Source: Hyphomicrobiales bacterium
GTDB taxonomy: Bacteria; Pseudomonadota; Alphaproteobacteria; Rhizobiales; Methyloligellaceae
Reading direction: 5' to 3'
DNA length: 51,003 bases
Assembly (NCBI GenBank): GCA_021775575.1
Contig: JAJFHO010000015.1
Span: forward strand, 1-51,003
Position 1 is the stretch's first letter. Each line of letters begins with the position of its first letter. The translations under genes and the position numbers were made by a program. This document shows, piece by piece, positions 45,029 through 51,003 of this stretch. Below the pieces are notes generated by a model. It was not told the DNA's origin. It saw only the letters and a program-made list of their open reading frames with translations, and ran no database searches.

Positions 45029-45784
45029 TCATTCATCCTGGGGCTGAAAGGCGCCGGGGGGAATATGTCCCGGCTCGACATAGGCGTGGTGCAGGGCGTC
45101 GAGCTGCGCCCAGAGGATGTCGCATTTCGTGATCAGGACATTGATAACCGATTGCTGCTTGTCCGGCGTATCGGCCCACGTCTTGACATAATCGAGCGCG
45201 AATTCCGCATCGCGCGGCGCCTGGTGGAGCCGGGGTGTGAAATAGGCCAGCGTATCCTCGGTAATGTAATCATAGCGCGCCAGCATCGCCGGCACGCGCT
45301 CGCCGATAGCGACCGGCGAGAACATCTCGGTGAGCGAAGAGGCGACCGCGACAAGCAACGAGGAATTGGTGACCACGTCGAGATAAGCATTGACCGCGAA
45401 GCGGGTCGCGGGGAGCGCCAGGCTCTTGGTCTTGACCACGTCGGGATCGAGACCGAGGCTCGCGGCCAGCTGTAGCCAGCGGGCAACGCCGCCTTCGCTG
45501 TCGTCGTCGCCGTCATGGTCGATTATCCGTTTGCGCCACTCGCGGCGAAAGGCAGGGTCGTCCGACTTGCTGATAACGATGGCGTCTTTCCTCGGAATGA
45601 TCGCTTGATAACAGTACCGGTTGAGCGCCCAAGCCTGCATTTGCCCTTTGGTCAGATCGCCGGCATTCATCAATTTGTGGAACGGGTGATGGATATGATA
45701 GCGCTCCGCACCAACATCACGCAGCGTCTCTTCGAGTTTGTCCGGGCTCATCAATTCGTTTTGCATCGGCGCATCCTGCTTCAT
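45029..45784 (-). CDS. pqqC: Pyrroloquinoline-quinone synthase PqqC
   Basis: PqqC catalyses the final ring closure and eight-electron oxidation to PQQ without metal cofactor. The 251-residue all-helical protein has the family wording RYHIHHPFHKLMNAGDLTKG, LNRYCYQAIIPRKDAIVISK and YITEDTLAYFTPRLHQAPRDA, which contains active-site His and Tyr residues. The start at 45784 overlaps the pqqB stop as ATGA; the frame is open further upstream inside pqqB but this is a shadow. It is followed by pqqD. Confidence 0.96.
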   Translation of the reverse strand: MKQDAPMQNELMSPDKLEETLRDVGAERYHIHHPFHKLMNAGDLTKGQMQAWALNRYCYQAIIPRKDAIVISKSDDPAFRREWRKRIIDHDGDDDSEGGVARWLQLAASLGLDPDVVKTKSLALPATRFAVNAYLDVVTNSSLLVAVASSLTEMFSPVAIGERVPAMLARYDYITEDTLAYFTPRLHQAPRDAEFALDYVKTWADTPDKQQSVINVLITKCDILWAQLDALHHAYVEPGHIPPGAFQPQDE

Positions 45785-46752
45785 AATTCTATCTCCATTC
45801 CATCGTGGGAAACTTCCCAACTCGCCTGCCTGACGGTCTGCTCGGCTTCCGAACCCGGCGCGAGAATGGGGTTCGTGTTGTTGATATGGATGAAAATGCG
45901 GCGCGCGATATCGATGCCGGACAAGGCTTCCAATGACCCTGCCGGACCCGAGATGGCAATGTGGCCCATGCGCGCGCCGGTCTTCTCGCCGACGCCGGCC
46001 TCCTGCATTTCGCTGTCGGTAAACACTGTCCCGTCGAACAGCAGGCAGGATGCGCCGGCAAGCCTCTCACGAAGATCGTCCTCAACCGCCGCGCAGCCGG
46101 GAATATAAAACAGGGCTTTGCCGCGCTGTCCGCTCGGTGAAATCCGGACTCCGATGGTGTCGCCGGGCGCAGTGCCGAAATTATCGTCTGCGGCGGATTC
46201 GTCCTCCAGAAACAGGGCGACCTTGCCGGGCACGATGAAGGTCTCCACACTTAGCCCCAGGGGGCCGTCGGGCCCTTCGACTTCAACCGGACCCTCCAGG
46301 GGTACTTCCCGGCGGGTGACAACATCTGGAGCCAGCACGCCGAATATCGAATTTCCGGCAAGTGTCTTCAGGACACAGTCCGTTGCGTACAAGGTGAAGG
46401 GTTGGCGTTCGCGCAGCGACAACAGTCCTGCGATATGGTCGACATCCGCATTGGTCAGCATTACCGCCGCGATTGGCGAATGGCGCAGCGGCCCGCCGGC
46501 GCCGGGCTGCAATGGCGGATTGGCGGCGATCTGCTGACGAATATCGGGGGAGGCATTCAGCACAAGCCAACTCTCCCCGTCCGCGCTCACCGCGATACTC
46601 GACTGGGTCCGGGGAAGATAGCCGGGCGTTCTCCCGCGAACGGCCCGGCTCAGCGGTGCGTTACAGTTCCACTGAGGAAAACCTCCCCCAGCGGCGGAAC
46701 CGAGAACTCTAACTTTCAAAGAGAATGATCGTGTGGCCCGAGAGCCGGTCAC
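45781..46752 (-). CDS. pqqB: PQQ biosynthesis protein PqqB
   Basis: PqqB is a metallo-beta-lactamase-fold hydroxylase acting on the diamino acid intermediate from PqqA. The 323-residue frame contains KVRVLGSAAGGGFPQWNCNAP near the N-terminus and the metal site LTNADVDHIAGL near residue 100. The GTG at 46752, just 3 bases after the pqqA stop, is taken as start, but a TTG at 46719 would place the family start (L/M-KVRVLGSAAGGG) exactly. Either choice gives a complete protein. It overlaps pqqC by four bases. Confidence 0.95.
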   Translation of the reverse strand: MTGSRATRSFSLKVRVLGSAAGGGFPQWNCNAPLSRAVRGRTPGYLPRTQSSIAVSADGESWLVLNASPDIRQQIAANPPLQPGAGGPLRHSPIAAVMLTNADVDHIAGLLSLRERQPFTLYATDCVLKTLAGNSIFGVLAPDVVTRREVPLEGPVEVEGPDGPLGLSVETFIVPGKVALFLEDESAADDNFGTAPGDTIGVRISPSGQRGKALFYIPGCAAVEDDLRERLAGASCLLFDGTVFTDSEMQEAGVGEKTGARMGHIAISGPAGSLEALSGIDIARRIFIHINNTNPILAPGSEAEQTVRQASWEVSHDGMEIEL

Positions 46753-46755
46753 GCT

Positions 46756-46860
46756 TTACTTCTTGGAGCGGTCGCAGGTGCCGAGTTCGGCTGGCAGATA
46801 CCGGGTAACTTCAAAACCGGCTTCATCGCTCGTCATTTGGGGTTTGTTCCAAGTTTTCAT
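46756..46860 (-). CDS. pqqA: PQQ precursor peptide PqqA
   Basis: A 34-codon gene for the peptide from which PQQ is cut. It begins MKTWNKPQMTSDEAG and continues FEVTRYLPAELGTCDRSKK. The Glu and Tyr that become PQQ are Glu17 and Tyr21, spaced E-x3-Y as required. A GGAGG site lies 6 to 7 bases before ATG 46860. It is the first gene of the operon and is only 3 bases from pqqB. A sigma-70 type promoter is placed at 46893-46921. Confidence 0.97.
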   Translation of the reverse strand: MKTWNKPQMTSDEAGFEVTRYLPAELGTCDRSKK

Positions 46861-46892
46861 GGCTTCCTCCAGAATTTCCAACTATGCCGACA

Positions 46893-46921
46893 ATAGTACG
46901 GAGACCTCTTGCGTCCGTCAA
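46893..46921 (-). promoter_or_regulatory. Sigma-70 type promoter of the pqq operon
   Basis: On the minus strand TTGACG (46921-46916) and TACTAT (46898-46893) are separated by exactly 17 bases. Transcription would start near 46886, giving a leader of about 26 bases that includes the pqqA ribosome site. This is the best-spaced promoter seen in the window. Confidence 0.65.
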
Positions 46922-46984
46922 AACATAGTTTTCGATTATTATCTCTCTCTTATTTTTGCGACGGGCTGGAAAGTGCTCCAGTTG

Positions 46985-47998
46985 TTATTCCCATTCAAGT
47001 ATGGTGAAGGCCGCCGCCACGTTTCTGGCGTGAAATTCCTCGCTTAGCAGCCAGTCATCGGTTTTATCGATGACAATGTCCCGCGCCGCGTCGGCCAGCG
47101 TCCGTCCCTCGTCGATATAGCGCCGCACGGATTGGGCGAGCCGGCTCAGATAGTGCAATTGCGCGCTCGCCGCCTCCGGCCATGGCAGCGATACGGGACC
47201 GTGACCGGGCACGACCCGTGCGGCATCTTCCGCCATCAGCGTCTTCATCACCTCCAGCCAGCCGGCGATATTGCCGTCGATGACCGGGATGTGGCGGACG
47301 AACAGCAAATCGCCCAGCCACAATGTGCGCGTCTGGATATCGAAAACCGTCAGGTCGTTGTCCGTATGGGCGGTGGGATGGGCGGTCAGGCGCAATTCCC
47401 TCCCGCCCAGATCGAGCGTCAGACTGTCCCTGACGGCCCGCGTGGGCGGAATAATCCGGGTGCCGTGGAATGCCTGTTCGCCGAGCAGGCCCTTGTTGGA
47501 CTGAAGATAGTGCGTGCCTCTCGCCGCCAGCGCCCGGGCCAGCTTGTGGTGGCCGATGAATTCCACATCGTCACCGTAAAGGGCCACGTTTCCAAACAGA
47601 TGATCGGGATGCATGTGGGTATTGATGACATAGCGGACCGGAAGACCGGTGACCCGCCGGATCGCCGCTTTGAGCGCGTGGCCCACTGCTGCGCTGCCGC
47701 CGGTATCGATCACCGCGACCGCGTCCCGGCCCACGACGAAACCGATATTTGAAATATGCCCCCGGTTCTCTGGCGAAACGGTCTCATAGCGTCCCTGAGA
47801 CACATAAAAGCCCGGGGCGATCTCCGTCACGGCAAGTGCGGGCAGCGCGGTCCGGTCTGCGGCGCAGGCTATGGCGAGGCCCTGTCCGCATGATGGTGGC
47901 GAACCCGGCCCCGGCAGAATGGCGCCGGCGAGGCCGATGAGAGTAAAAGCCGCTGCGAACCGGCTCAATTTTATGACGACCCTCCGAGCGCGCGGCAC
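46985..47998 (-). CDS. Quinoprotein-associated exported metallo-beta-lactamase-fold hydrolase
   Basis: A 337-residue exported protein with the zinc motif THMHPDH (127-133) and further metal ligands in TAHTDNDLTVF and VVPGHGPVS. It resembles the 'quinoprotein relay system zinc metallohydrolase 2' proteins found near PQQ-dependent dehydrogenases. The GTG at 47998 is chosen because GAGGGAG lies six bases upstream and it gives a clean signal peptide (RARRVVIKLSRFAAAFTLIGLAG); the frame continues to a TTG at 48061. It is on the pqq strand, 124 bases upstream of pqqA, and divergent from xoxF. The substrate is unknown. Confidence 0.85.
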   Translation of the reverse strand: MPRARRVVIKLSRFAAAFTLIGLAGAILPGPGSPPSCGQGLAIACAADRTALPALAVTEIAPGFYVSQGRYETVSPENRGHISNIGFVVGRDAVAVIDTGGSAAVGHALKAAIRRVTGLPVRYVINTHMHPDHLFGNVALYGDDVEFIGHHKLARALAARGTHYLQSNKGLLGEQAFHGTRIIPPTRAVRDSLTLDLGGRELRLTAHPTAHTDNDLTVFDIQTRTLWLGDLLFVRHIPVIDGNIAGWLEVMKTLMAEDAARVVPGHGPVSLPWPEAASAQLHYLSRLAQSVRRYIDEGRTLADAARDIVIDKTDDWLLSEEFHARNVAAAFTILEWE

Positions 47999-48217
47999 CC
48001 TGAACTCCCTCGATGCGGCATGAGTATGTGATCGGGAACTATATTTTTTGCCTGTTTGCAAGCCGGGTTTTCCTCTCGCGGCAGGGCTAAAGTGCGATCT
48101 ATTATTATTTTATTATCAATATTTTAAACGTTTCTGCTGCCTTCGGGATTTAGTTAATATAAATAATTACGTCCAGCAATGCGAGTTCTTCCTCAAATTC
48201 GCCATTTATCGGTTCTA

Positions 48218-48265
48218 ACTTAGGTAACAATGCGGCTGCAGACTTAGGTAACAATGCAGCTTCAG
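48218..48265. repeat. 24-bp tandem direct repeat, two copies
   Basis: 48218-48241 and 48242-48265 are adjacent copies that match at 22 of 24 bases; the core ACTTAGGTAACAATGC is followed by GGCTGCAG or AGCTTCAG. It is about 150-195 bases upstream of the xoxF start. Paired direct repeats on the DNA helix are typical binding sites for activators. An alternative is a remnant of an insertion-sequence end, since some IS families carry internal direct repeats of this kind. Confidence 0.6.
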
Positions 48266-48338
48266 ATAGAACTGGTTAAAGGTGAGTATATGACCTATAT
48301 TTTCTCATCGCGTCGTAACGGCAGAGGAAATCAGACAA

Positions 48339-48368
48339 TTGCCGAATAATATTGTGAAAACGCAATAT
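48339..48368 (+). promoter_or_regulatory. Possible xoxF promoter overlapped by an inverted repeat
   Basis: TTGCCG (48339-48344) and CAATAT (48363-48368), 18 bases apart, are weak -35 and -10 candidates. They overlap an exact inverted repeat, ATATTG (48349-48354) and CAATAT (48363-48368), with an eight-base spacer. A start near 48375 would leave a leader of about 39 bases before the xoxF ATG. The inverted repeat could be a repressor site. Confidence 0.35.
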
Positions 48369-48413
48369 AGGAGACTGCAGTTAAGGTCGAACAGTAGAGG
48401 AGGAGTAAGTCTC

Positions 48414-50204
48414 ATGAAAAAAATATTGCGCGTGTTGACCGTGGCAGCGGTGAGCGTGCTTGGTGTCTCTGGCCTGGCCATGGCCAACGACGATCTCATG
48501 AAACAAATGAGCGACTCGTCGAACTGGGCCATTCAGACCGGCGATTATGCCAACCAGCGCTATTCCAAGCTCGCTGATATCAATGCCGACAATGTCGGCA
48601 GTCTGAAAGTGGCCTGGACATTTTCAACCGGCGTGTTGCGCGGCCATGAGGGTTCTCCTCTGGTCATCGGGAACATGATGTATATCCATACGCCGTTCCC
48701 GAACAATGTTTTCGCGCTGGATTTGGACAATGACGGCGTGATCGTATGGAGTTACGAGCCCAAGCAGGACCCGGACACAATTCCGGTGATGTGCTGCGAC
48801 ACGGTCCACCGTGGCCTGGCTTATGCCGATGGCAAGGTTTTCCTGCATCAGGCAGACACCAAGGTCGTGGCTCTCGACGCCAAGACGGGTAAGGAAGTCT
48901 GGTCGGCCGTGAATGGCGATCCCAAAAAGGGTGAAACCAATACGGCGACGGTCATGCCGGTCAAAGACAAGATCATCGTCGGTATTTCCGGTGGTGAGTT
49001 CGGCGTTCGCGGTCATGTCACCGCCTATGCCATTGCCGATGGCAAACGCCTCTGGCGCGCCTATTCCATGGGACCGGATTCGGACATTCTGCTCGACCCT
49101 GCCAAGACCACTCATCTTGGGAAACCGGTCGGCAAGGACTCCGGCACGAACACCTGGAAGGGTGATCAGTGGAAGATCGGTGGCGGAACGACCTGGGGCT
49201 GGTATTCCTATGATCCAGCCACCAACCTCATCTTTTACGGTTCGGGCAATCCGTCGACCTGGAACCCTGCGCAACGCCCAGGCGACAATCGCTGGTCGAT
49301 GACTATCTTCGCCCGCGATGCCGACACCGGCGTGGCCAAATGGGTCTACCAAATGACGCCCCATGACGAATGGGATTATGACGGTATCAACGAAATGATC
49401 CTGGCCGACATCAAGGTTGGTGGAAAAGATCGCAAGGTGGTCGTGCATTTCGACCGTAACGGTTTTGGTTATACGCTGGACCGGAATACGGGAGAGCTTC
49501 TCGTCGCCGAGAAGTTTGATCCTGCAGTCAACTGGGCAACCCATGTCGACATGAAGACCGGCCGTCCGAAGGTCGTCGACAAATATTCTACCGAGCATGG
49601 TGGTCCGGACGTCAATACGACAAATATCTGCCCGGCGGCTCTTGGCTCCAAGGACCAGCAGCCTGCGGCTTTCTCGCCTAAGACGGGCCTGTTCTACGTG
49701 CCGACGAACCATGTCTGCATGGACTATGAGCCCTTCAAGGTGAGCTACACCGCAGGTCAGCCCTATGTCGGCGCGACCTTGTCGATGTATCCGCCCAAGG
49801 GTGAGAGCCATATGGGCAACTTCATTGCCTGGGACGCGGGCACCGGCAAGATCAAGTGGTCCAATAAGGAGCGCTTCTCGGTCTGGTCCGGCGCGCTGGC
49901 GACCGCTGGCGACGTCGTGTTCTACGGCACGCTCGAAGGCTACCTCAAGGCGGTCGATGCCAAGACGGGTAAGGAGCTTTACAAGTTCAAGACTCCGTCC
50001 GGCATTATCGGCAACGTGATGACCTACAAGCATGGCGGCAAGCAATATGTCGCCATTCTGTCGGGCATTGGCGGCTGGGCCGGCATTGGCCTGGCGGCTG
50101 GTCTCACCGACCCGCAAGCGGGACTCGGTGCCGTGGGTGGCTATGCAGCTCTGCATAACTACACCCGGCTCGGTGGACAGCTGACGGTATTCTCACTGCC
50201 GTAG
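48414..50204 (+). CDS. xoxF: Lanthanide-dependent PQQ methanol dehydrogenase XoxF
   Basis: XoxF oxidises methanol (to formaldehyde or formate) in the periplasm with PQQ and a lanthanide. The 596-residue protein has a signal peptide ([21 protein letters not shown], cut near 24). The vicinal disulfide is Cys127-Cys128 (VMCCDTV). Likely metal ligands are Glu195 (GGEFGVRG), Asn279 (SGNPSTW) and the Asp321-Tyr-Asp323 pair in [13 protein letters not shown]. Asp323 replaces the Ala of calcium-type MxaF and marks lanthanide use. Several tryptophan-docking repeats are visible. The ATG at 48414 follows GAGGAGGAG. xoxG and xoxJ follow. The sequence looks like clade 5, but clade assignment needs a tree. 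Confidence 0.96.
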   Translation: MKKILRVLTVAAVSVLGVSGLAMANDDLMKQMSDSSNWAIQTGDYANQRYSKLADINADNVGSLKVAWTFSTGVLRGHEGSPLVIGNMMYIHTPFPNNVFALDLDNDGVIVWSYEPKQDPDTIPVMCCDTVHRGLAYADGKVFLHQADTKVVALDAKTGKEVWSAVNGDPKKGETNTATVMPVKDKIIVGISGGEFGVRGHVTAYAIADGKRLWRAYSMGPDSDILLDPAKTTHLGKPVGKDSGTNTWKGDQWKIGGGTTWGWYSYDPATNLIFYGSGNPSTWNPAQRPGDNRWSMTIFARDADTGVAKWVYQMTPHDEWDYDGINEMILADIKVGGKDRKVVVHFDRNGFGYTLDRNTGELLVAEKFDPAVNWATHVDMKTGRPKVVDKYSTEHGGPDVNTTNICPAALGSKDQQPAAFSPKTGLFYVPTNHVCMDYEPFKVSYTAGQPYVGATLSMYPPKGESHMGNFIAWDAGTGKIKWSNKERFSVWSGALATAGDVVFYGTLEGYLKAVDAKTGKELYKFKTPSGIIGNVMTYKHGGKQYVAILSGIGGWAGIGLAAGLTDPQAGLGAVGGYAALHNYTRLGGQLTVFSLP

Positions 50205-50240
50205 GCGCTTCGCTCAGAGGTCATTCAGGCCATGCGATTT

Positions 50241-50280
50241 GGGCCCGGCGCGGGTGTGCAACCGACCCCGCGCCGGGCCC
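50241..50280. terminator. Strong GC hairpin between xoxF and xoxG
   Basis: GGGCCCGGCGCGGG (50241-50254) is exactly complementary to CCCGCGCCGGGCCC (50267-50280), a 14-pair perfect stem with a 12-base loop, 36 bases after the xoxF stop and 80 before xoxG. The sequence after it (TTGAATATTCG) is not a T run. It may act as an attenuator or protect the 3' end of the xoxF message, which would lower xoxG relative to xoxF. Confidence 0.6.
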
Positions 50281-50359
50281 TTGAATATTCGTGCCGCCGA
50301 TTTCAAAACCGGATCGACAAAATTGATCAGAATGCGGGCAACCGCTACCGGAGACTGTG

Positions 50360-50860
50360 ATGCAACGGAAAAAGTTAGCTGTAGCCGTCCTGCTCGCGGC
50401 GATGACCGCAATGCCGGCTTTCGCCGCGGAAGAGAAACATCAAGAAGACGGCAAATATCTCACCAAGGATGACGTGCCCACATACAATGTGAAGGAAGAC
50501 GGCACTGTCGACTGGTACACCTATAGCGGATTTCGCCGCTACCATTCCGAATGCCATGTTTGCCACGGGCCCGATGGTCTGGGCAGCAGCTATGCGCCGG
50601 CGCTGGCGGATACGATGAAGACCACCGAATATGCGGACTTCCTCTATATCGTTGCTGCCGGGCGCGAAAAGATAACGGCATCGCAAGTCAGCAAGATGCC
50701 GGGTTTCGGCGATAATAAGAACGTCTCCTGTTATATGGATGACATCTATGTCTACCTGATGGCCCGGGCGGACGGTGCCATTCCCCGTGGCCGGCCCAAG
50801 AAACGCGACGCCAAACCCGCTACCGCGAAGGCTTATGAAGAAGAATGCTACGAGGGTTGA
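50360..50860 (+). CDS. xoxG: Methanol-metabolism-related cytochrome c (XoxG-like electron acceptor)
   Basis: This cytochrome is the likely electron acceptor of XoxF. The 166-residue protein has a signal peptide (RKKLAVAVLLAAMTAMPAFA), the haem motif CHVCH at 65-69 and a likely axial Met113 in KMPGFGDNKN. Two more cysteines, Cys124 and Cys163, bring the total to four, as in the four-cysteine methanol-related cytochromes (TIGR03874). The ATG at 50360 is preferred; a GTG lies one codon upstream. The C-terminus (PRGRPKKRDAKPATAK) is basic. Its end overlaps xoxJ by 26 bases. Confidence 0.92.
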   Translation: MQRKKLAVAVLLAAMTAMPAFAAEEKHQEDGKYLTKDDVPTYNVKEDGTVDWYTYSGFRRYHSECHVCHGPDGLGSSYAPALADTMKTTEYADFLYIVAAGREKITASQVSKMPGFGDNKNVSCYMDDIYVYLMARADGAIPRGRPKKRDAKPATAKAYEEECYEG

Positions 50861-51003
50861 TCGCCTTGCCGGGCGCTGCGTCCGGGCGATAGCCCTATCC
50901 TGCATCGTCGTGCTGGCTGTTGGGGCGCCGCGTGCGCCCGCGCAGACCTCCGACCTCGTTCAGCGCTCGGCGCTCAGGGTCTGCGCGGACCCGGAGCGCC
51001 GAG
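50835..51003 (+). CDS. xoxJ: XoxJ-type periplasmic binding protein, N-terminal part
   Basis: The frame starts at ATG 50835, inside the end of xoxG, and runs off the right edge after 56 codons. It encodes a signal peptide (RCVRAIALSCIVVLAVGAPRA) and then RSALRVCADPERR, the usual mature start of quinoprotein-dehydrogenase-associated substrate-binding proteins (ALRVCADP). In xoxF operons this third gene is xoxJ, proposed to help XoxF activation. The assignment is supported by position and the short conserved motif; most of the protein is outside the window. Confidence 0.82.
   Translation, partial: MKKNATRVDRLAGRCVRAIALSCIVVLAVGAPRAPAQTSDLVQRSALRVCADPERR

Larger units (their letters stand above)
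47999..48413. promoter_or_regulatory. AT-rich divergent regulatory region between the metallohydrolase gene and xoxF
   Basis: This 415-base gap contains no gene. It is much richer in A and T than its neighbours, especially 48100-48175 (runs such as ATTATTATTTTATTATC). It holds the 24-base tandem repeat at 48218-48265, the inverted repeat at 48349-48368 and a strong xoxF ribosome site (GAGGAGGAG at about 48397). A large regulatory region is expected for xoxF, which in methylotrophs responds to lanthanides and to methanol-sensing regulators. No regulator gene lies inside the window. Confidence 0.6.

Noticed and set aside
48218-48265. The two-copy direct repeat as a CRISPR array
   Set aside because: The copies are directly adjacent with no spacers, there are only two, and no cas genes are present.
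48624-50156. A 510-codon open frame on the - strand inside xoxF
   Set aside because: It is antisense to xoxF, has no ribosome site and no family motif.

Overview
The window is GC-rich, densely packed DNA that looks like the chromosome of a methylotrophic or lanthanide-using alphaproteobacterium, most likely of the Hyphomicrobiales (Rhizobiales) type. This rests on gene order (rpsA-cmk-aroA, trpF-trpB-trpA-accD-folC, lptB-rpoN-hpf-ptsN, Hsp20-DUF1150), on a TIGR02300-type protein beside aroA, on a palindromic intergenic unit of a kind common in Rhizobiales, and on a xoxF-xoxG-xoxJ methanol dehydrogenase locus with a full pqqABCDE set. No species name is claimed.

Layout. 1-1950: a truncated unknown gene, an OsmC-like protein and a TauE/SafE-type permease. 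1973-13055: a long leftward housekeeping run (aroA, cmk, rpsA, sppA, ihfB, lapA-like, trpF, trpB, trpA, accD, folC). 13257-14866: a rightward block with a TIGR02300 protein, tRNA-Ala(GGC), a heat-shock Hsp20 gene behind an RpoH-like promoter and a ROSE-type RNA thermometer, and DUF1150. 14863-15129 holds a 164-bp transposon-like miniature element abutting a 107-bp palindromic unit. 15175-21643 runs leftward: ptsN, hpf, rpoN, lptB, a fused lptC-lptA gene, rnd, tRNA-Leu(CAG). 21779-29015 is mixed: NDUFA9-like protein, TPR-sulfotransferase, uppP, GST, queG, an NAD-binding reductase and a PilZ protein.

29234-32392 encodes the most unusual product: a 1052-residue membrane-anchored protein with a Lys/Pro/Ala tract, three C-x2-NP-x4-C micro-repeats, a large cysteine-rich region, a Pro-rich linker and a caspase-like C-terminal domain whose expected catalytic His and Cys read Arg and Ser. 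Next comes a leftward accessory operon (GntR regulator, family III CoA-transferase, two carboxyltransferases, a stand-alone biotinyl carrier and a biotin carboxylase) that looks like an uncharacterised acyl-CoA carboxylase pathway, then recQ and an MFS permease.

42792-51003 is a quinoprotein module. A leftward operon pqqA-B-C-D-E with a translationally coupled, exported pentapeptide-repeat protein makes PQQ. A leftward exported metallo-beta-lactamase-fold protein and the divergent xoxF-xoxG-xoxJ genes use it. XoxF carries the Asp-Tyr-Asp signature of lanthanide-dependent enzymes. The 415-bp AT-rich divergent region holds a 24-bp tandem repeat and an inverted repeat, and a 14-bp perfect hairpin separates xoxF from xoxG.

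Genes were read from translated sequence, motifs, start-site context and gene order only; no database search was run.
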